A stretch of 64,000 bases of DNA from Marinobacter salarius (GTDB lineage: Bacteria; Pseudomonadota; Gammaproteobacteria; Pseudomonadales; Oleiphilaceae): positions 2,294,001 to 2,358,000 of the forward strand of contig CP007152.1 in the NCBI GenBank assembly GCA_000831005.1. Direction: 5' to 3'. Below, piece after piece: positions 1 through 13,876 of the stretch. Within the stretch, counting starts at the first letter, position 1. Every line of letters starts with the position of its first letter. A program made the translations under genes and the position numbers. The notes under the pieces were generated by a model. That model saw nothing but the letters and a program-made list of their open reading frames with translations. It made no database searches and was not told where the DNA came from.

Positions 1-1
1 C

Positions 2-388
2 CTTAGTGCTTCGGCGTCTTTGTTGCTGGACGGTGGCCTGAACTTTACCGTCTCCTACGGTAATGATGAAACCGACGCAATAGCCAATGCGGGGCAGGCT
101 AATCAAGAAGGCTTTGATGCGACCAACCTATTCGGTCAGGTAGGCTACTTGACTGGCGCTCATCACTTTGCAGTCAACTATGGCGAGACCAAAGATCTGA
201 TTGTTGAGGGAACCAAGGGAAGCCAGATTGGTCTGGCATACGTGTACGACTGGTCGAGCGCGGTCCGCTTGTTCTCCTCGTATCACCTGTATTCGCTTGA
301 CCTGCCTTCGTCGGTCAAGACCGCTGAAGGATGGGGCGATGCCAACGATATCAGCCAGCTCTATGCCGGTGTCCGGGTCGCCTTTTAA
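2..388 (+). CDS. Outer-membrane porin-like protein, C-terminal part (5' end outside window)
   Basis: The reading frame is open from the window edge and ends at a TAA, so only the last ~128 residues are seen. They consist of alternating polar and hydrophobic stretches of about ten residues (for example SQIGLAYVYDW and AVRLFSSYHLY), as expected for transmembrane beta strands. The final residue is Phe (AGVRVAF), the usual last residue of beta-barrel proteins folded by the BAM complex. It is probably a general or solute-specific porin; substrate cannot be told. The broken gene at 979-1961 also ends in an aromatic-Phe pattern and may be a relative. Family assignment rests on composition and C-terminal signature only. 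Confidence 0.6.
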   Translation, partial: LSASASLLLDGGLNFTVSYGNDETDAIANAGQANQEGFDATNLFGQVGYLTGAHHFAVNYGETKDLIVEGTKGSQIGLAYVYDWSSAVRLFSSYHLYSLDLPSSVKTAEGWGDANDISQLYAGVRVAF

Positions 389-426
389 CCAACGGGTCTG
401 ACCTGAATAACGGACAGGAATAAAAT

Positions 427-789
427 ATGCACAAACTGCGGTTATGGATAATTCCCGTGCTGGTAGTGGCTCTGTCGGGCTGCGGACTTAATGTGGTCCG
501 ACCCGCTGACACGACGCCGATGCCGGGAGAAGACCGCCTGCCTGATGGACCAGGCCTGTTTGCCAGCAGTCCCGATGACAGCGCCCGGGAGGGATATTCT
601 ATCCTGCCGGGTCGTTGCTCAGATTGTGCGACCAGTCAACGCGCCGGAGGAAAGGCGGCCCCGGACTCTGACACCTACAGAAGCTTCGAAGCCTTCAGGC
701 GGATGGACCCAGACTCACAAGAATACAGGGAATTTCAGAAATGGCTGGAATGGAAACAGTTTCGCCAGTGGAAATCCCGGCAGCAATGA
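427..789 (+). CDS. Small predicted lipoprotein, unknown function
   Basis: The 120-residue protein starts with a short basic segment and a hydrophobic core followed by a lipobox (VALSGC, Cys at about residue 19), so it should be lipidated and anchored to a membrane. The mature part is polar and ends in a charged, Trp-rich tail (residues ~85-120, with FQKWLEWKQFRQW). I recognise no domain. A purine-rich ribosome site (gacaggaa) lies just upstream of the ATG, and the gene follows the porin by under 40 bases, so the two may be cotranscribed. It could be an accessory of the porin, but nothing in the sequence proves this. Confidence 0.6.
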   Translation: MHKLRLWIIPVLVVALSGCGLNVVRPADTTPMPGEDRLPDGPGLFASSPDDSAREGYSILPGRCSDCATSQRAGGKAAPDSDTYRSFEAFRRMDPDSQEYREFQKWLEWKQFRQWKSRQQ

Positions 790-978
790 GGCTCGGGGGT
801 GAAAAACTCTACCGTGCCCCGTGCCGACTGTTATGATGTGATGAAGCCCCGCTCAACTTTCCTTTCTCTGGCAGATGCTTGTCACTTTTCTGCCATCTCT
901 GCTATCAGCACTTGCCGCTGGGTTAGCTTGGTCGACGATACCTACAAAAAATCTCAAATCAGAGACGTCGGAGGAATA

Positions 979-1961
979 ATGAAAACAATACCAAAGTGCA
1001 TTGGTTAGGGATGCCTGGGAGCGCTGATCGCTGTAAACGGCGTACCCGCGGCCATGGCTGTTGAGGTTACCACAGCATCGGGAGTGAAACTGGACATAAT
1101 CACCCAGGGCAAGTTTCAGCCCACATACTTCGGAAACTTCGATCTGGACAGCAGCAAAGAAGACGCTGCCACCGGCGAGACTTCGTTCGGTAGCTACGAT
1201 GTTTACTGGATGCCAATTAACGATGGGTTGATTTCAAACTCTACCGACCCGAGCCGGCCGACTGCGAACGTGGCAAACGGGGAACCCGACAGGGACGTTT
1301 ACGCATCGAAATTTGATACTGACCTTGGCAACGACAGCCGGGTTTCCCCATCCTGACCTATAGCGATAACCAACAGCAGACCGCGCAGGCGACCTATTTC
1401 GGTGTCGAGTACATTGGAAACATTGGAGTTATGAACGTCCGGGCCCTGGACGGAGCCGGTTATGGTGCGATCTCCAACGCCGGTACCGGTAACAACCCGG
1501 GGCAGATCATGCTTTCGGTCGGAAGCTCCGGCAACCTTGCGTCAATCTCGCCATCTCCATGAAATCCGCTGACTCCCGGAAATACCTGTTTTCAACACTG
1601 GTTGATAAGGCCGGAGAGGTCGAGCGGGTTGCTGATACGAAGCCCGCGTTCGATACTGCTACATCCCCGCGAAGGATTCTGCCTCTGCCATCGGGTTTCA
1701 ATCCGTAGAGGGTGTCGTCCTTGCCTACATCAGCGCAGGACAACCCCGGCCGGCTGGTTTTTCTCTTCGATGCAAAACTGGTGCTGGGCTCAGTCACCTC
1801 TGAAAGCATAAAGCTGATTGATGAGCTGCAGTCCGACATCAAGGGCTCAAAAGCGATTTACCTTACAGTTGGCCAGTCTTGGTATAAATTACATGGACGG
1901 CGAAGACGCGAATAACAATGGCGGCGACGAACTTCGCGGAAGAGTCCAGTATGTCTTTTGA
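979..1961 (+). pseudogene. Broken porin-like outer-membrane protein gene
   Basis: A good ribosome site (gtcggagg) precedes an ATG at 979. The frame reads MKTIPKCIG, then an in-frame TAG at 1006-1008, then a typical signal-peptide remainder (GALIAVNGVPAAMA) and mature protein. The frame breaks again near 1340, where the continuation GFPILTYSDNQQQT is in another frame. Further breaks occur near 1550, 1670, 1730 and 1885. The last frame ends GRVQYVF then TGA at 1959-1961, a classic beta-barrel C-terminus. One nonsense change plus several frame changes in under 1 kb is far more damage than in any other gene here, so this is probably true decay. The terminator at 1980-2004 still follows it. Confidence 0.65.
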
Positions 1962-1979
1962 TGGTTAACCAGAGGCGAC

Positions 1980-2004
1980 GGCAGAACACTCTGCCCCTTT
2001 TTTT
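1980..2004 (+). terminator. Rho-independent terminator behind the broken porin gene
   Basis: A six-base-pair stem (GGCAGA / TCTGCC) with a four-base loop is followed by CC and a run of seven T. It starts 18 bases after the pseudogene stop. A group IIC intron begins directly after the T run, the usual target of that intron class. Confidence 0.75.
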
Positions 2005-2735
2005 GTGCGCCCGGCAGGGGCGCACTCCTGGAGGTGCAAGTCCTCCCGTAAGCTGGCCACAGCGAACGAAGTGAAGCGCAACTGCGGAAGGGCGAGCAAC
2101 TGTTGAGAGGAAGCGTGGAGCGTAAACCGTGAGCCGATGAACAAGAATCGGATATGAGGCACTGCCGAGCAGGGCGAGCGGGCCAGAAGCCGCGAAGCTC
2201 TTGTGGCCAAGGCGATGCGGCGTAAATCCGGCGGTTGTGCGGTGAAGGAGTGTGTTCTTACCCGGGGATATCTCGCCTTATGCCTGAAAGGGCAACGTGG
2301 CAACACGGAGCGGAAAGGTGAAGCCTTGCCAGATGTGACCAGCGATGAAACAGGACTCCCGCGACGAGAATCGGAGGGCGCAGGGCGAGGCCTGCTTGAG
2401 CAGGTATTCGCACGAGAGAATATGCAACGGGCATGGAAGCGCGTGAAGGCCAACAAGGGAGCGGCGGGTAGGCATCCCGAAACCGGACGGAAGTGAACGG
2501 GAACTGCTGCGCCTTGGCGCGAGTCCCTGGGTTGTGGAATCCGTGGCGGCCCTGAGCCGTCGCTGGTGGCATAACAGTCGGTCTGCCATTCACAACGTGC
2601 TGACGATTGCCTACTTTGATCGGTTGGGCGTGCCGCGTCTCTCGTGATACCTCAACGTCGCGAACCGCCCGGTGCGGACCCGCTTGCCGGGTGGTGTGGG
2701 AGGGGCGGAGCCTAGTGGCTCCCCCCTATCCCGAT
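2005..2735 (+). mobile_element. Collapsed group IIC intron, internally deleted
   Basis: The 5' end has the group II consensus GTGCG followed by the GCCCGGCAGGGGCGCAC fold typical of bacterial class C introns. The 3' part (about 2660-2735) matches a domain V/VI layout: a GAACCGCCCGGTGCGGACC hairpin, a second GC-rich stem (near 2700-2725) and an end in TATCCCGAT. The element is about 730 bases, against roughly 2 kb for intact members, because most of the maturase gene is gone. It starts at the T run of the terminator at 1980-2004, which fits the known preference of class C introns for insertion behind terminator hairpins. Exact borders are inferred from consensus ends. Confidence 0.75.
2335..2647 (+). 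pseudogene. Remnant of group II intron reverse transcriptase/maturase (LtrA type)
   Basis: The frame from a GTG at 2335 reads the usual N-terminus of these enzymes (GLLEQVFARENMQRAWKRV, then KANKGAAG). It then jumps, with a frame change near 2468, to a short internal motif (GIPKPDGSEREL) and next to the enzyme's C-terminus (RRWWHNSRSAIHNVLTIAYF, ending GVPRLS, TGA at 2645-2647). The catalytic reverse transcriptase core, including the YxDD box, is absent. At least two internal deletions are needed to explain this. The intron cannot encode its own maturase, so any splicing would need help in trans. Confidence 0.7.
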
Positions 2736-2749
2736 TAGGCTTTATGGTG

Positions 2750-3513
2750 TTAAAACCACCACCGGACGCCTGCCACGAAGCTGGAGGACTCGACGTCTTC
2801 TCCCTCGCGCTCACGAAGGTCCTTTGTATTGCCGAGAAAGCGGGTGTAAGAAACACCCACGTAGGGTGCAAACTCCCTCGAAAAGTGGTATCTCAGGCGG
2901 AGCCCCAGGCCCACATTGTTGATGCCACTACCGACGCCCCATTCCTCGACATCGCTGAAGGCGACGAGCGTTTCGCCGCGGCCCTGCAAAATGAGCCTTT
3001 GGGTCAGCAGCCAGTCGTACTCGGCTTCAAGATCGTATGACACGTCACCGTCGTCGGTGACTCGGAGATTTGTGTCTACCTCAAACCAGTAGGGGGCAAG
3101 TCCCTGCAATCCAACAATGGCCGAATAGCGCTCCTTATTAGGGCTTGGGCCAAATGTGGTCTGGGCCCCCAATCCTGTCTGTATGTCCCAGAAGCGAGCG
3201 AAGCGATAGCTGTACTGCACATCAAAGTTTTCGATGTCGCCGCTTTCGCTGGATAGATCGGTCTCACCTTCCGTTTCGACCCAGAGCCGATTGCGATCTT
3301 TGCCAATCCATCCCTGGGCATCCCACAGGGCCATTTCGTTGTTGCCGTCACGCTGGTATTCCAGCCGGTCAAACAGAACCTGGCCAAACACCTGGTTGTC
3401 ATGTATTGGCAGTGTCCAGTCCGGTTCGGCCTGAACGCCAGTACCAGCGGCGCCGGCTCCCGAGGCAATCGTGAGGCTGAGGCGCCCACAATCCACTTGA
3501 TGCGATTCATCAT
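2750..3513 (-). CDS. copB: Copper resistance protein CopB (outer membrane), frame break in signal peptide
   Basis: CopB proteins are outer-membrane beta barrels that work with the oxidase CopA in copper tolerance. From residue ~35 on, this one shows the family pattern: DNQVFGQVLFDRLEYQ, then WDAQGWIGKDRNRLWVETEG, then a C-terminal barrel ending in GVRWWF. The usual Met/His-rich spacer before the barrel is missing or very short. The start (MMNRIKWIVGA) and the rest of the signal (SLTIASGAGAAGTGVQA) lie in different frames; one base is missing near 3480. With it restored the protein is about 254 residues. It lies 20 bases behind copA on the same strand and must be cotranscribed. I treat the break as likely sequence error. 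Confidence 0.75.
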
Positions 3514-3533
3514 AATGCTCATCCCCTATCCCG

Positions 3534-5398
3534 TTAAACGACCGACACGACACGAAACATGCCTGCGTCCATGTGGTACAGCAGGTGGCAATGGAAAGCC
3601 CAGTCACCCGGTGCATCCGCCGTAATCAGCGCGGATACACGCTCGCCGGGTTTTACGGAAATCGTGTGTTTGCGTGGACGATACTCACCCGCACCGGTTT
3701 CCAGTTCCATCCACATGCCATGCAGGTGAATGGGGTGATCCATCATTGAGTCGTTGACGAGGATCAATCGCAGGCGCTCGCATGGTAGAACTTGACCGGG
3801 CCATCGACTTCAGAGAACTTTTTGCCGTCGAACGACCACATGTAACGTTCCATATTGCCGGTAAGGTGCAGTTCCACTTCGCGTTCGGCCGGGCGCTTGT
3901 CAGGCCAGCCATCAATGCTCTGCAGCTGGGAATAAGTCAGCACCCGATGATTGGCTGTTTCAAAGCCCACACCGGGGTCATCCAGGCGTGACTGCGGGCT
4001 GGAAGCCACCATGGCCGCCCCGGGACCGTGATTGTCAGGGCCATGGGATATCGGCCGACCCGCCGTCGGGACCTCATTCATCGTTGCTTTGTCCGAGCTC
4101 ATCTTGTTCATTCCCGATTCGGCGCCATCCATCATCATTTTGCCATGGGCTTTGTCGTTGCTGCCCGACATCATCGCCATCTTGCCACCCATGTCCATGC
4201 CGCTGTCCATGTTCATATCGCCGTCCTTGCCCATGGCGCCCATGCTCATCGCGCCCATGCCCATGGCGGCCATACCGCGCTCGGTTCGCGGATACATGGG
4301 CGGCACTGGCGCCTCTATTCCCTTGCGGGTGGCCAACGTTCCGCGCACATACCCCGACCGATCCTGTGACTGGGCAAACACGGTATGGGCCGTGTCGGTT
4401 GGCTGTACGATCACGTCGTAGGTTTCCGCCACGCCAATGCGAAATTCATCCGTTTCTACGGGCTGCACTGGCTGGCCGTCAGCGGAAATAACCGTCATCG
4501 GGAGTCCCGGGATACGGACATCGAAGAAGGTCATCGCCGAGGCGTTGATGAATCTCAGGCGAATTTTCTCGCCGGGACGGAACAGCCCGGTCCAGTTGCC
4601 GGCGGACGGCGACCCGTTCATCAGGTAGGTATATTCAGAACCGGTTACATCCAGGATATCCCGGGGACTCATTCGCATTCTGCCCCACATGCCGGCTTTG
4701 CTCCACGCGGCATCCCAGCCCATGGTTTCGACATCCTTGAAGAAGTCGCCAACGGTGCGCTGGTTGTAGTTGTAGTAGCCCTCCGCCACTTTCAGATTGC
4801 GGAACACGTCGTCGGGAGAATCAAAGGTCCAGTCGGAGAGGACCACAACGTATTCGCGATCGTAGGCCACCGATTCCGGCTCGGCAGGATCAATGATAAT
4901 CGGCCCATAATGGCCCAGCTGTTCCTGAAGGCCAGAGTGGCTGTGGTACCAGTAGGTGCCGTGCTGTTCGACCGGAAAACGGTACTCAAACGTTTCGCCG
5001 GGCATGATGCCGGGAAAGCTGACGCCAGGAACGCCGTCCATCTGGTACGGCAGAATCAGACCATGCCAGTGAATGGATGTTGCCTCCGGTAGCGTATTGG
5101 TGACACGCAAGATTGCCTCGCGCCCCTGTTTGAGGCGCACCAGAGGCGCTGGCAGAGTGCCGTTGATGGTGATGGGCTGTTCCGAGACTCTGCCCCCTAT
5201 CTTGAGAGGTGTTCTCGCGACGGTCAGGTCGTAGATGTCAGCGCCATTACGCACGGTGTGGTGAGCGTTAGAGTTATCGAGTTTGCCTCTTGCAAACGCA
5301 GGCAAAAGGCTGTCGTAGCCGGCAAGAAAACCCATTGCAGCCGCGCTTTGGATAAGTCGCCTTCTGGACAGTCCCATACCCTGATTTTTCAAGCTCAT
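3534..5398 (-). CDS. copA: Copper resistance multicopper oxidase CopA, one frame break near 3' end
   Basis: Periplasmic multicopper oxidase of the CopA family, which oxidises Cu(I) and binds copper. The N-terminus has a twin-arginine signal (LSRRRLIQSAAAMGF). Copper ligand motifs occur in order: HWHG near residue 100, YWYHSHSG near 145, then in the C-terminal part HPIHLHG and HCHLLYHMDAGM. A Met-rich insert lies at roughly residues 375-430 (repeats such as MGMGAMSMGAMG), a copper-binding feature of the family. The frame breaks near 3780; replacing one lost base gives KFYHGERLRLILVNDSM and a protein of ~621 residues. copB follows immediately. No CopRS-type regulator is in view. Confidence 0.85.
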
Positions 5399-6995
<1,597 letters not shown>

Positions 6996-7045
6996 CAGAC
7001 GTTAACCCACGATATTAACCACAAGCATGAATACGGGAGCCGCCT

Positions 7046-8062
7046 ATGTGGTTGGTACGTCCGGCTCAGCCGGGTGACCTGAACGACATACTCGACATTG
7101 CCGGGGGCCAGGGCCCTCGGATGTCATCCACCCTGCCCAAAAAACAGGACGCACTGTCCACCAAGATTGAACAATCCACTCGCTCCTTTGCCGGCACAAA
7201 TAAACCCGACGAACCCAAGCGGTTCCTGTTCGTGCTGGAAGACACCCGTGCAGGTAAGGTGCAGGGCGTATCGGGTATCGATGCTCGGGCGGGTAATGGG
7301 CAGCCATTCTACAATTACCGTCAGGACGCACTTATCCATGCCTCCCATGAGCTGGGCGTTTCGCGCCGGGTGGAGGTTCTGTACCCATCCCATGCCCTGA
7401 CCGACCACACGCTGTTGTGCTCCTTCGCGATCAGGTCGGAGCTGCGTGCTACTGACGCCTTCGAGCTGCTGTCCCGCGCCAGGATGCTGTTTATCGCCAG
7501 CCATCGCTCGCTGTTCACGGATAAGGTGGTTGTGGAAATCCAGGGTGTCCAGACGCAAGACGGCGAGGTGCCGTTCTGGGACAGTCTGGGGCGGCATTTC
7601 TTTAATATGGATTTTGAAACCGCGGACCAATACTCCGGGTTGTTGAGCAAGACGTTCATTGCGGAGCTGATGCCACCCAACCCGATCTACGTCACGCTGT
7701 TGAGTGACGCTGCCCGGGAGGCGCTTGGGCAACCCCACTCACAAACCCGTGCGACCTACGAACTGCTCCAGCGTGAAGGGTTCCGGGCTGGTTGCTATCT
7801 CGATATTTTCGATGCCGGGCCGGTACTCGAAGCCCGCACCGATGCGCTCAAGTCCGTTGTTACCAGCCATCCGAAAGTCCTGCACGCCGCGCATACCGAC
7901 GACGGCGAAACCTGCCTGATATCCGGTGGTGAGGGCAGCGATTTCCGCAGCACGCTGACGCCCATCACCGAGAGCCTCAAGGACGAAGTGAAAGTGCCGC
8001 CGAAAACCTGGGAGAGTCTGGGCCGGAGCGCCGGTGACACGGTAAGGGTGACGCCACTATGA
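7046..8062 (+). CDS. aruF: Arginine N-succinyltransferase, alpha-type subunit
   Basis: Together with the next gene this forms arginine N-succinyltransferase, first enzyme of the AST pathway (arginine plus succinyl-CoA). The 338-residue protein begins MWLVRPA and contains family blocks: GVSGIDARAG near residue 75, a YPSHALTDHTLLCSF segment near 112, FWDSLGRHFFNMDFE near 175 and FIAELMPPNPIYVTLL near 205. Two adjacent paralogous subunits are the arrangement known from Pseudomonas (AruF/AruG), where the enzyme is a heteromer; enterics have one AstA. The start is preceded by gggag. It follows astC by 50 bases and precedes aruG by 28. Confidence 0.88.
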   Translation: MWLVRPAQPGDLNDILDIAGGQGPRMSSTLPKKQDALSTKIEQSTRSFAGTNKPDEPKRFLFVLEDTRAGKVQGVSGIDARAGNGQPFYNYRQDALIHASHELGVSRRVEVLYPSHALTDHTLLCSFAIRSELRATDAFELLSRARMLFIASHRSLFTDKVVVEIQGVQTQDGEVPFWDSLGRHFFNMDFETADQYSGLLSKTFIAELMPPNPIYVTLLSDAAREALGQPHSQTRATYELLQREGFRAGCYLDIFDAGPVLEARTDALKSVVTSHPKVLHAAHTDDGETCLISGGEGSDFRSTLTPITESLKDEVKVPPKTWESLGRSAGDTVRVTPL

Positions 8063-8090
8063 ACAGGGCAACCACAGACAGGAGGCCGGA

Positions 8091-10618
<2,528 letters not shown>

Positions 10619-10631
10619 CGGAAGACGAGTC

Positions 10632-11972
10632 ATGGCCAAGCATGCAGTAGAAGCCAATTTTGATGGCCTGGTAGGGCCTACCCATAACTATGCCGGGCTG
10701 TCATGGGGCAATGTGGCGTCCAAGTCCAACGTTCGCTCGGTGTCCAATCCGAAGGAAGCCGCCCTGCAGGGGCTGGCGAAAATGAAGCGTCTGGCGGATC
10801 GCGGTTTTGTCCAGGGTGTTCTGCCACCCCATGAACGCCCGCATATTCCGACCTTGCGGGCATTGGGGTTTACCGGTTCGGACCGCGACGTTCTCAGCGC
10901 GGCCGCCAAACAGAGCCCGTCCATCCTGGCGGCGGCATCATCGGCCTCCACCATGTGGACGGCCAACGCCGCTACGGTGTCGCCGAGTGCGGATACCTCC
11001 GATCACCGCGTGCATTTTACGCCGGCAAACCTGAGCGCCAAGTTCCATCGCTCTATTGAGCATGTGGTCACCGGCCGGGCACTGAAATCCATCTTCGCGG
11101 ACGACGCCTGGTTTGCCCACCATCCGGCGCTGCCGTCGGTCAGCCAGTTTGGTGATGAAGGCGCCGCCAACCACACCCGTCTGTGCGGCGGGTATGGTGA
11201 GCCGGGCGTTGAACTGTTTGTATACGGCCAGATCGCCTTCAATGAACAGGCTCCGGCCCCGAAACTTTATCCTGCACGCCAGACACTGGAGGCTTCCCAG
11301 GCCATCGTCCGCCTGCATGGCCTGAAAGACAGCCACGTGGTGTTCGCCCAGCAGAACCCGGCCGCGATTGATGCCGGGGTGTTCCATAATGATGTCATCG
11401 CGGTGGGTAATGGCAACGCGCTGTTCTACCACGAGCTGGCGTTTCTGGATGAAGAAACCGTGCTGGCTGATATCCGCTCACGCCTGACGGGTGCAAAACT
11501 GGAAGCCGTGCGTGTCACCAGTGAACAGGTTCCGCTGGAGGACGCTGTGGCCTCCTACCTGTTCAACAGCCAGTTGCTGAATACGCCCGATGGCATGATG
11601 CTGGCGGTGCCCGGTGAGTGCCGTGAGATCGAGTCGGTCAGCCGCTACCTGGACGAGCTGGTGAATGACTCGGGGCCGATTACGTCGGTGGAGGTTTTCG
11701 ATGTCAAACAGTCCATGCGCAACGGCGGCGGCCCGGCGTGTTTGCGTTTGCGGGTGGTGCTGAACGACGACGAGCTCAAGGCCATGCACCACGGCGTATT
11801 GCTAACCGACGCCTTGTATGAACGCCTGACTACCTGGGTCGAGGCGCATTACCGGGAGGAGCTGTCGCAGGAGGATCTGGGCGACCCGATGCTGCTTGAC
11901 GAAGTCCGTAAGGCATTGGATGAGCTGACCGGTATTCTTGGGCTTGGGTCTATCTACGATTTTCAGCTTTGA
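10632..11972 (+). CDS. astB: N-succinylarginine dihydrolase AstB
   Basis: Hydrolyses succinylarginine to succinylornithine, two ammonia and CO2, second step of the AST pathway. The 446-residue length equals that of characterised members. The N-terminal block [19 protein letters not shown] is diagnostic. Further conserved blocks are [14 protein letters not shown] near residue 110, [12 protein letters not shown] near 174 (catalytic Glu), [12 protein letters not shown] near 250 (catalytic His) and [13 protein letters not shown] near 360 (catalytic Cys). It is the last gene of the operon; astE is not next to it but lies 5 kb away on the other strand. Confidence 0.93.
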   Translation: MAKHAVEANFDGLVGPTHNYAGLSWGNVASKSNVRSVSNPKEAALQGLAKMKRLADRGFVQGVLPPHERPHIPTLRALGFTGSDRDVLSAAAKQSPSILAAASSASTMWTANAATVSPSADTSDHRVHFTPANLSAKFHRSIEHVVTGRALKSIFADDAWFAHHPALPSVSQFGDEGAANHTRLCGGYGEPGVELFVYGQIAFNEQAPAPKLYPARQTLEASQAIVRLHGLKDSHVVFAQQNPAAIDAGVFHNDVIAVGNGNALFYHELAFLDEETVLADIRSRLTGAKLEAVRVTSEQVPLEDAVASYLFNSQLLNTPDGMMLAVPGECREIESVSRYLDELVNDSGPITSVEVFDVKQSMRNGGGPACLRLRVVLNDDELKAMHHGVLLTDALYERLTTWVEAHYREELSQEDLGDPMLLDEVRKALDELTGILGLGSIYDFQL

Positions 11973-11992
11973 TCCGGTTCTTGTCCTTTTTC

Positions 11993-12634
11993 TCAGGACG
12001 AAATCGAGGACGTCAGCATCTCCATGGTGTGGCGGATCAGTGATTCCGCAGAAACGTTGTCCTCCAGGCCGCTCTCAGCCATTTCGCTCTGGCATAGCAT
12101 GATGACGCCGTGGAGGGCGCCACGGAGGTAGAGCGCGGTTTCGACCGGGTTGTGGATGCGCTCGCGGTTCATGGTGCCGTCTTCCAGTCCCAGATGTATG
12201 GCACCAACCATCAGCTCCATGGTTTCCGCCTTGCAGCCAAACATCTCTCCTGCCAGCTCATCATCTGCTTCTGACATCGCCGTGGAGGCTGTTGTCAGTG
12301 CGGAGAAGTAATCCGGCTGTTCGCGGTAGAAGTTGTAATAGGCCACTCCCATGGCTGATATCTGGGCCAGCCCGGTATCCGCCGTCTGGCGAGCCTCCTC
12401 AAAGCGCCGGCACAGGCTGTGGCCGGCACGAAGCATGATGCCGCGCTGGATCGCCGCCTTATCCTTGAAGTACACGTACAACAATGCCCGGCTGAGCGCG
12501 GCCGTGCGGGCGATGTCGTCCATGGATGTGCGCTCGTAGCCCTTCTCCGAAAACACCAGTTCCGCAGCATCCAGAATGCTGTCGTACCTGGCCTGCTTTT
12601 CTTTCTCTCTACGGGTTTTTAACGGCTCACTCAT
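11993..12634 (-). CDS. TetR-family transcriptional regulator of the adjacent efflux genes
   Basis: The 213-residue protein has a TetR N-terminal helix-turn-helix at residues ~12-58 (ILDAAELVFSEKGYERTSMD, then DIARTAALSRALLYVYFKDK) and an unrelated helical C-terminal ligand domain. It is divergent from the RND adaptor and pump, a standard layout in which the TetR protein represses the pump and itself until a toxic ligand binds. Two palindromes in the shared promoter region (12698-12728) are good operator candidates. Ligand is unknown. Confidence 0.85.
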   Translation of the reverse strand: MSEPLKTRREKEKQARYDSILDAAELVFSEKGYERTSMDDIARTAALSRALLYVYFKDKAAIQRGIMLRAGHSLCRRFEEARQTADTGLAQISAMGVAYYNFYREQPDYFSALTTASTAMSEADDELAGEMFGCKAETMELMVGAIHLGLEDGTMNRERIHNPVETALYLRGALHGVIMLCQSEMAESGLEDNVSAESLIRHTMEMLTSSISS

Positions 12635-12697
12635 AGGGGATTCCGGGTAATTGAGGCTGCGCTCTCATGATACATGGTTAGCGGTGAAATCCGATTA

Positions 12698-12728
12698 TTG
12701 ACAAATTGTCAAAGAATGACATTATGTC
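12698..12728. promoter_or_regulatory. Paired palindromic operators for the TetR regulator
   Basis: Two palindromes lie between the divergent TetR and efflux genes: TTGACAA-A-TTGTCAA (12698-12712) and GACAT-T-ATGTC (12718-12728). Their centres are 18 bases apart, under two helical turns. Position and symmetry fit binding by the TetR protein; binding itself is inferred. Confidence 0.6.
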
Positions 12729-12797
12729 TGATAATGAATTTTTGTCCACCGGATGGATGATAAAAAACACCGTGACCACGGAAGAGAGGACTTCTCA

Positions 12798-13876
12798 ATG
12801 AACATCGCCCGGCGCTCCGCCATCGTTTCCCTCCTAGCCGCTGCAAGCCTGCTTGTTGTCGGCTGTAAATCCAGTGAACCCGCCCCGGAACAGGGCGCTA
12901 CCCTGGTGACGGTGCGTGCTGCCGAGGTGACGGGCGGCAAGACAGAGGGCGTGTCGCTACGCTTTTCCGGTATCGTTCGGGCGGCCCAACGGGCAACGCT
13001 GACGTTCCAGGTGAGTGGCACCCTTCGAGAGCGCGCGGTTGAACTGGGGCAGACTGTCAAGACCGGTGACCTGCTGGCGCGGTATATAACCCCGCACTGG
13101 AACCGGCGCGGGATTCCGCAGCCGCCAGGCTGGACGAACTAAAAACCCAATATGATCAGGCCAAACGGGAATGGGAGCGCTCCCGCCAACTGCACGAGCG
13201 CGGGGTAGTGTCTGAGCAGGGGCTTGAGCAACTGGCCTCCCGGCGGGACAGCCTGAAAGCCAGTATGGCAACGGCCGAAGCATCTCTTGCCGAGGCCACA
13301 CGCTTACTGCGAGAAAGTGAATTGAGGGCACCGTTCGACGGCCGGGTTGAAGCATTGCTGGTGGAACGGGATGAGTTTGTGGCCTCCGGCCAGCCGGTGA
13401 TGCGTCTGTCGTCCCCGGAGGGGCGCGAAGTGGAAGTGCGGGTGCCGGCGTACATGCTCAACCATGTGTCGCTGTCGCAACTGCTGCCGGTTTGGTCGGT
13501 GCAGAATCGTAACCGTGCGCCGGTTACCGGCTCCATTGTGGAAATTGCCCAGCCCGGAGGTGTTCGCGGCGAGCTTCATCCGGTATTGGTCAGCCTGCCG
13601 GCAGATACCCTCGAACCCGGGGAGCCGGTGGAAGTGGGTATTACGCCCCGTGAAACCGTGGCCACGACGGTGCCGCTGTTGTCAGTGATGAAATCCAACG
13701 GAGGCGCCAGCGTGTTCCGCATTTCCGATGGCGTTGCCCGCCGGGTGCCAGTGACGGTGCAGCGGATCATCGGTGAGCGTGTGGTGGTGGATGCCGCTGA
13801 TCTTAGCGCTGGTGATCAGGTGGTTTTTGCCGGCATGACCCGTATTTCCGACGGTGATGCCGTGGAGGTGCGCTGA
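12798..13876 (+). CDS. RND efflux periplasmic adaptor (membrane fusion lipoprotein), one frame break
   Basis: Membrane fusion protein linking an inner-membrane RND pump to an outer-membrane channel. A signal with lipobox (LLVVGC, Cys near residue 25) makes it a lipoprotein like AcrA. Lipoyl/barrel-sandwich segments follow (FSGIVRAAQRATLTFQVSGT; LGQTVKTGDLLARL), then an alpha-helical hairpin (residues ~110-175) and the return ELRAPFDGRVEALLVERDEF. The frame breaks near 13083; one extra base restores LLARLYNPALEPARDSAAAR and a ~359-residue protein. The ATG at 12798 is chosen because it is followed at once by the signal peptide. Its stop overlaps the start of the pump gene by one base. Confidence 0.82.

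Noticed and set aside
1507..1842. Minus-strand frame of 111 residues inside the broken porin gene
   Set aside because: Antisense shadow of the porin coding pattern; no family and no ribosome site.
1965..2593. Several minus-strand frames across the group II intron
   Set aside because: The intron RNA and maturase remnant on the plus strand explain the sequence; antisense frames in GC-rich introns are common artefacts.
3988..5092. Plus-strand frames of up to 235 residues opposite copA
   Set aside because: Shadows of the highly biased copA codons, especially the Met/His-rich part; no independent support.
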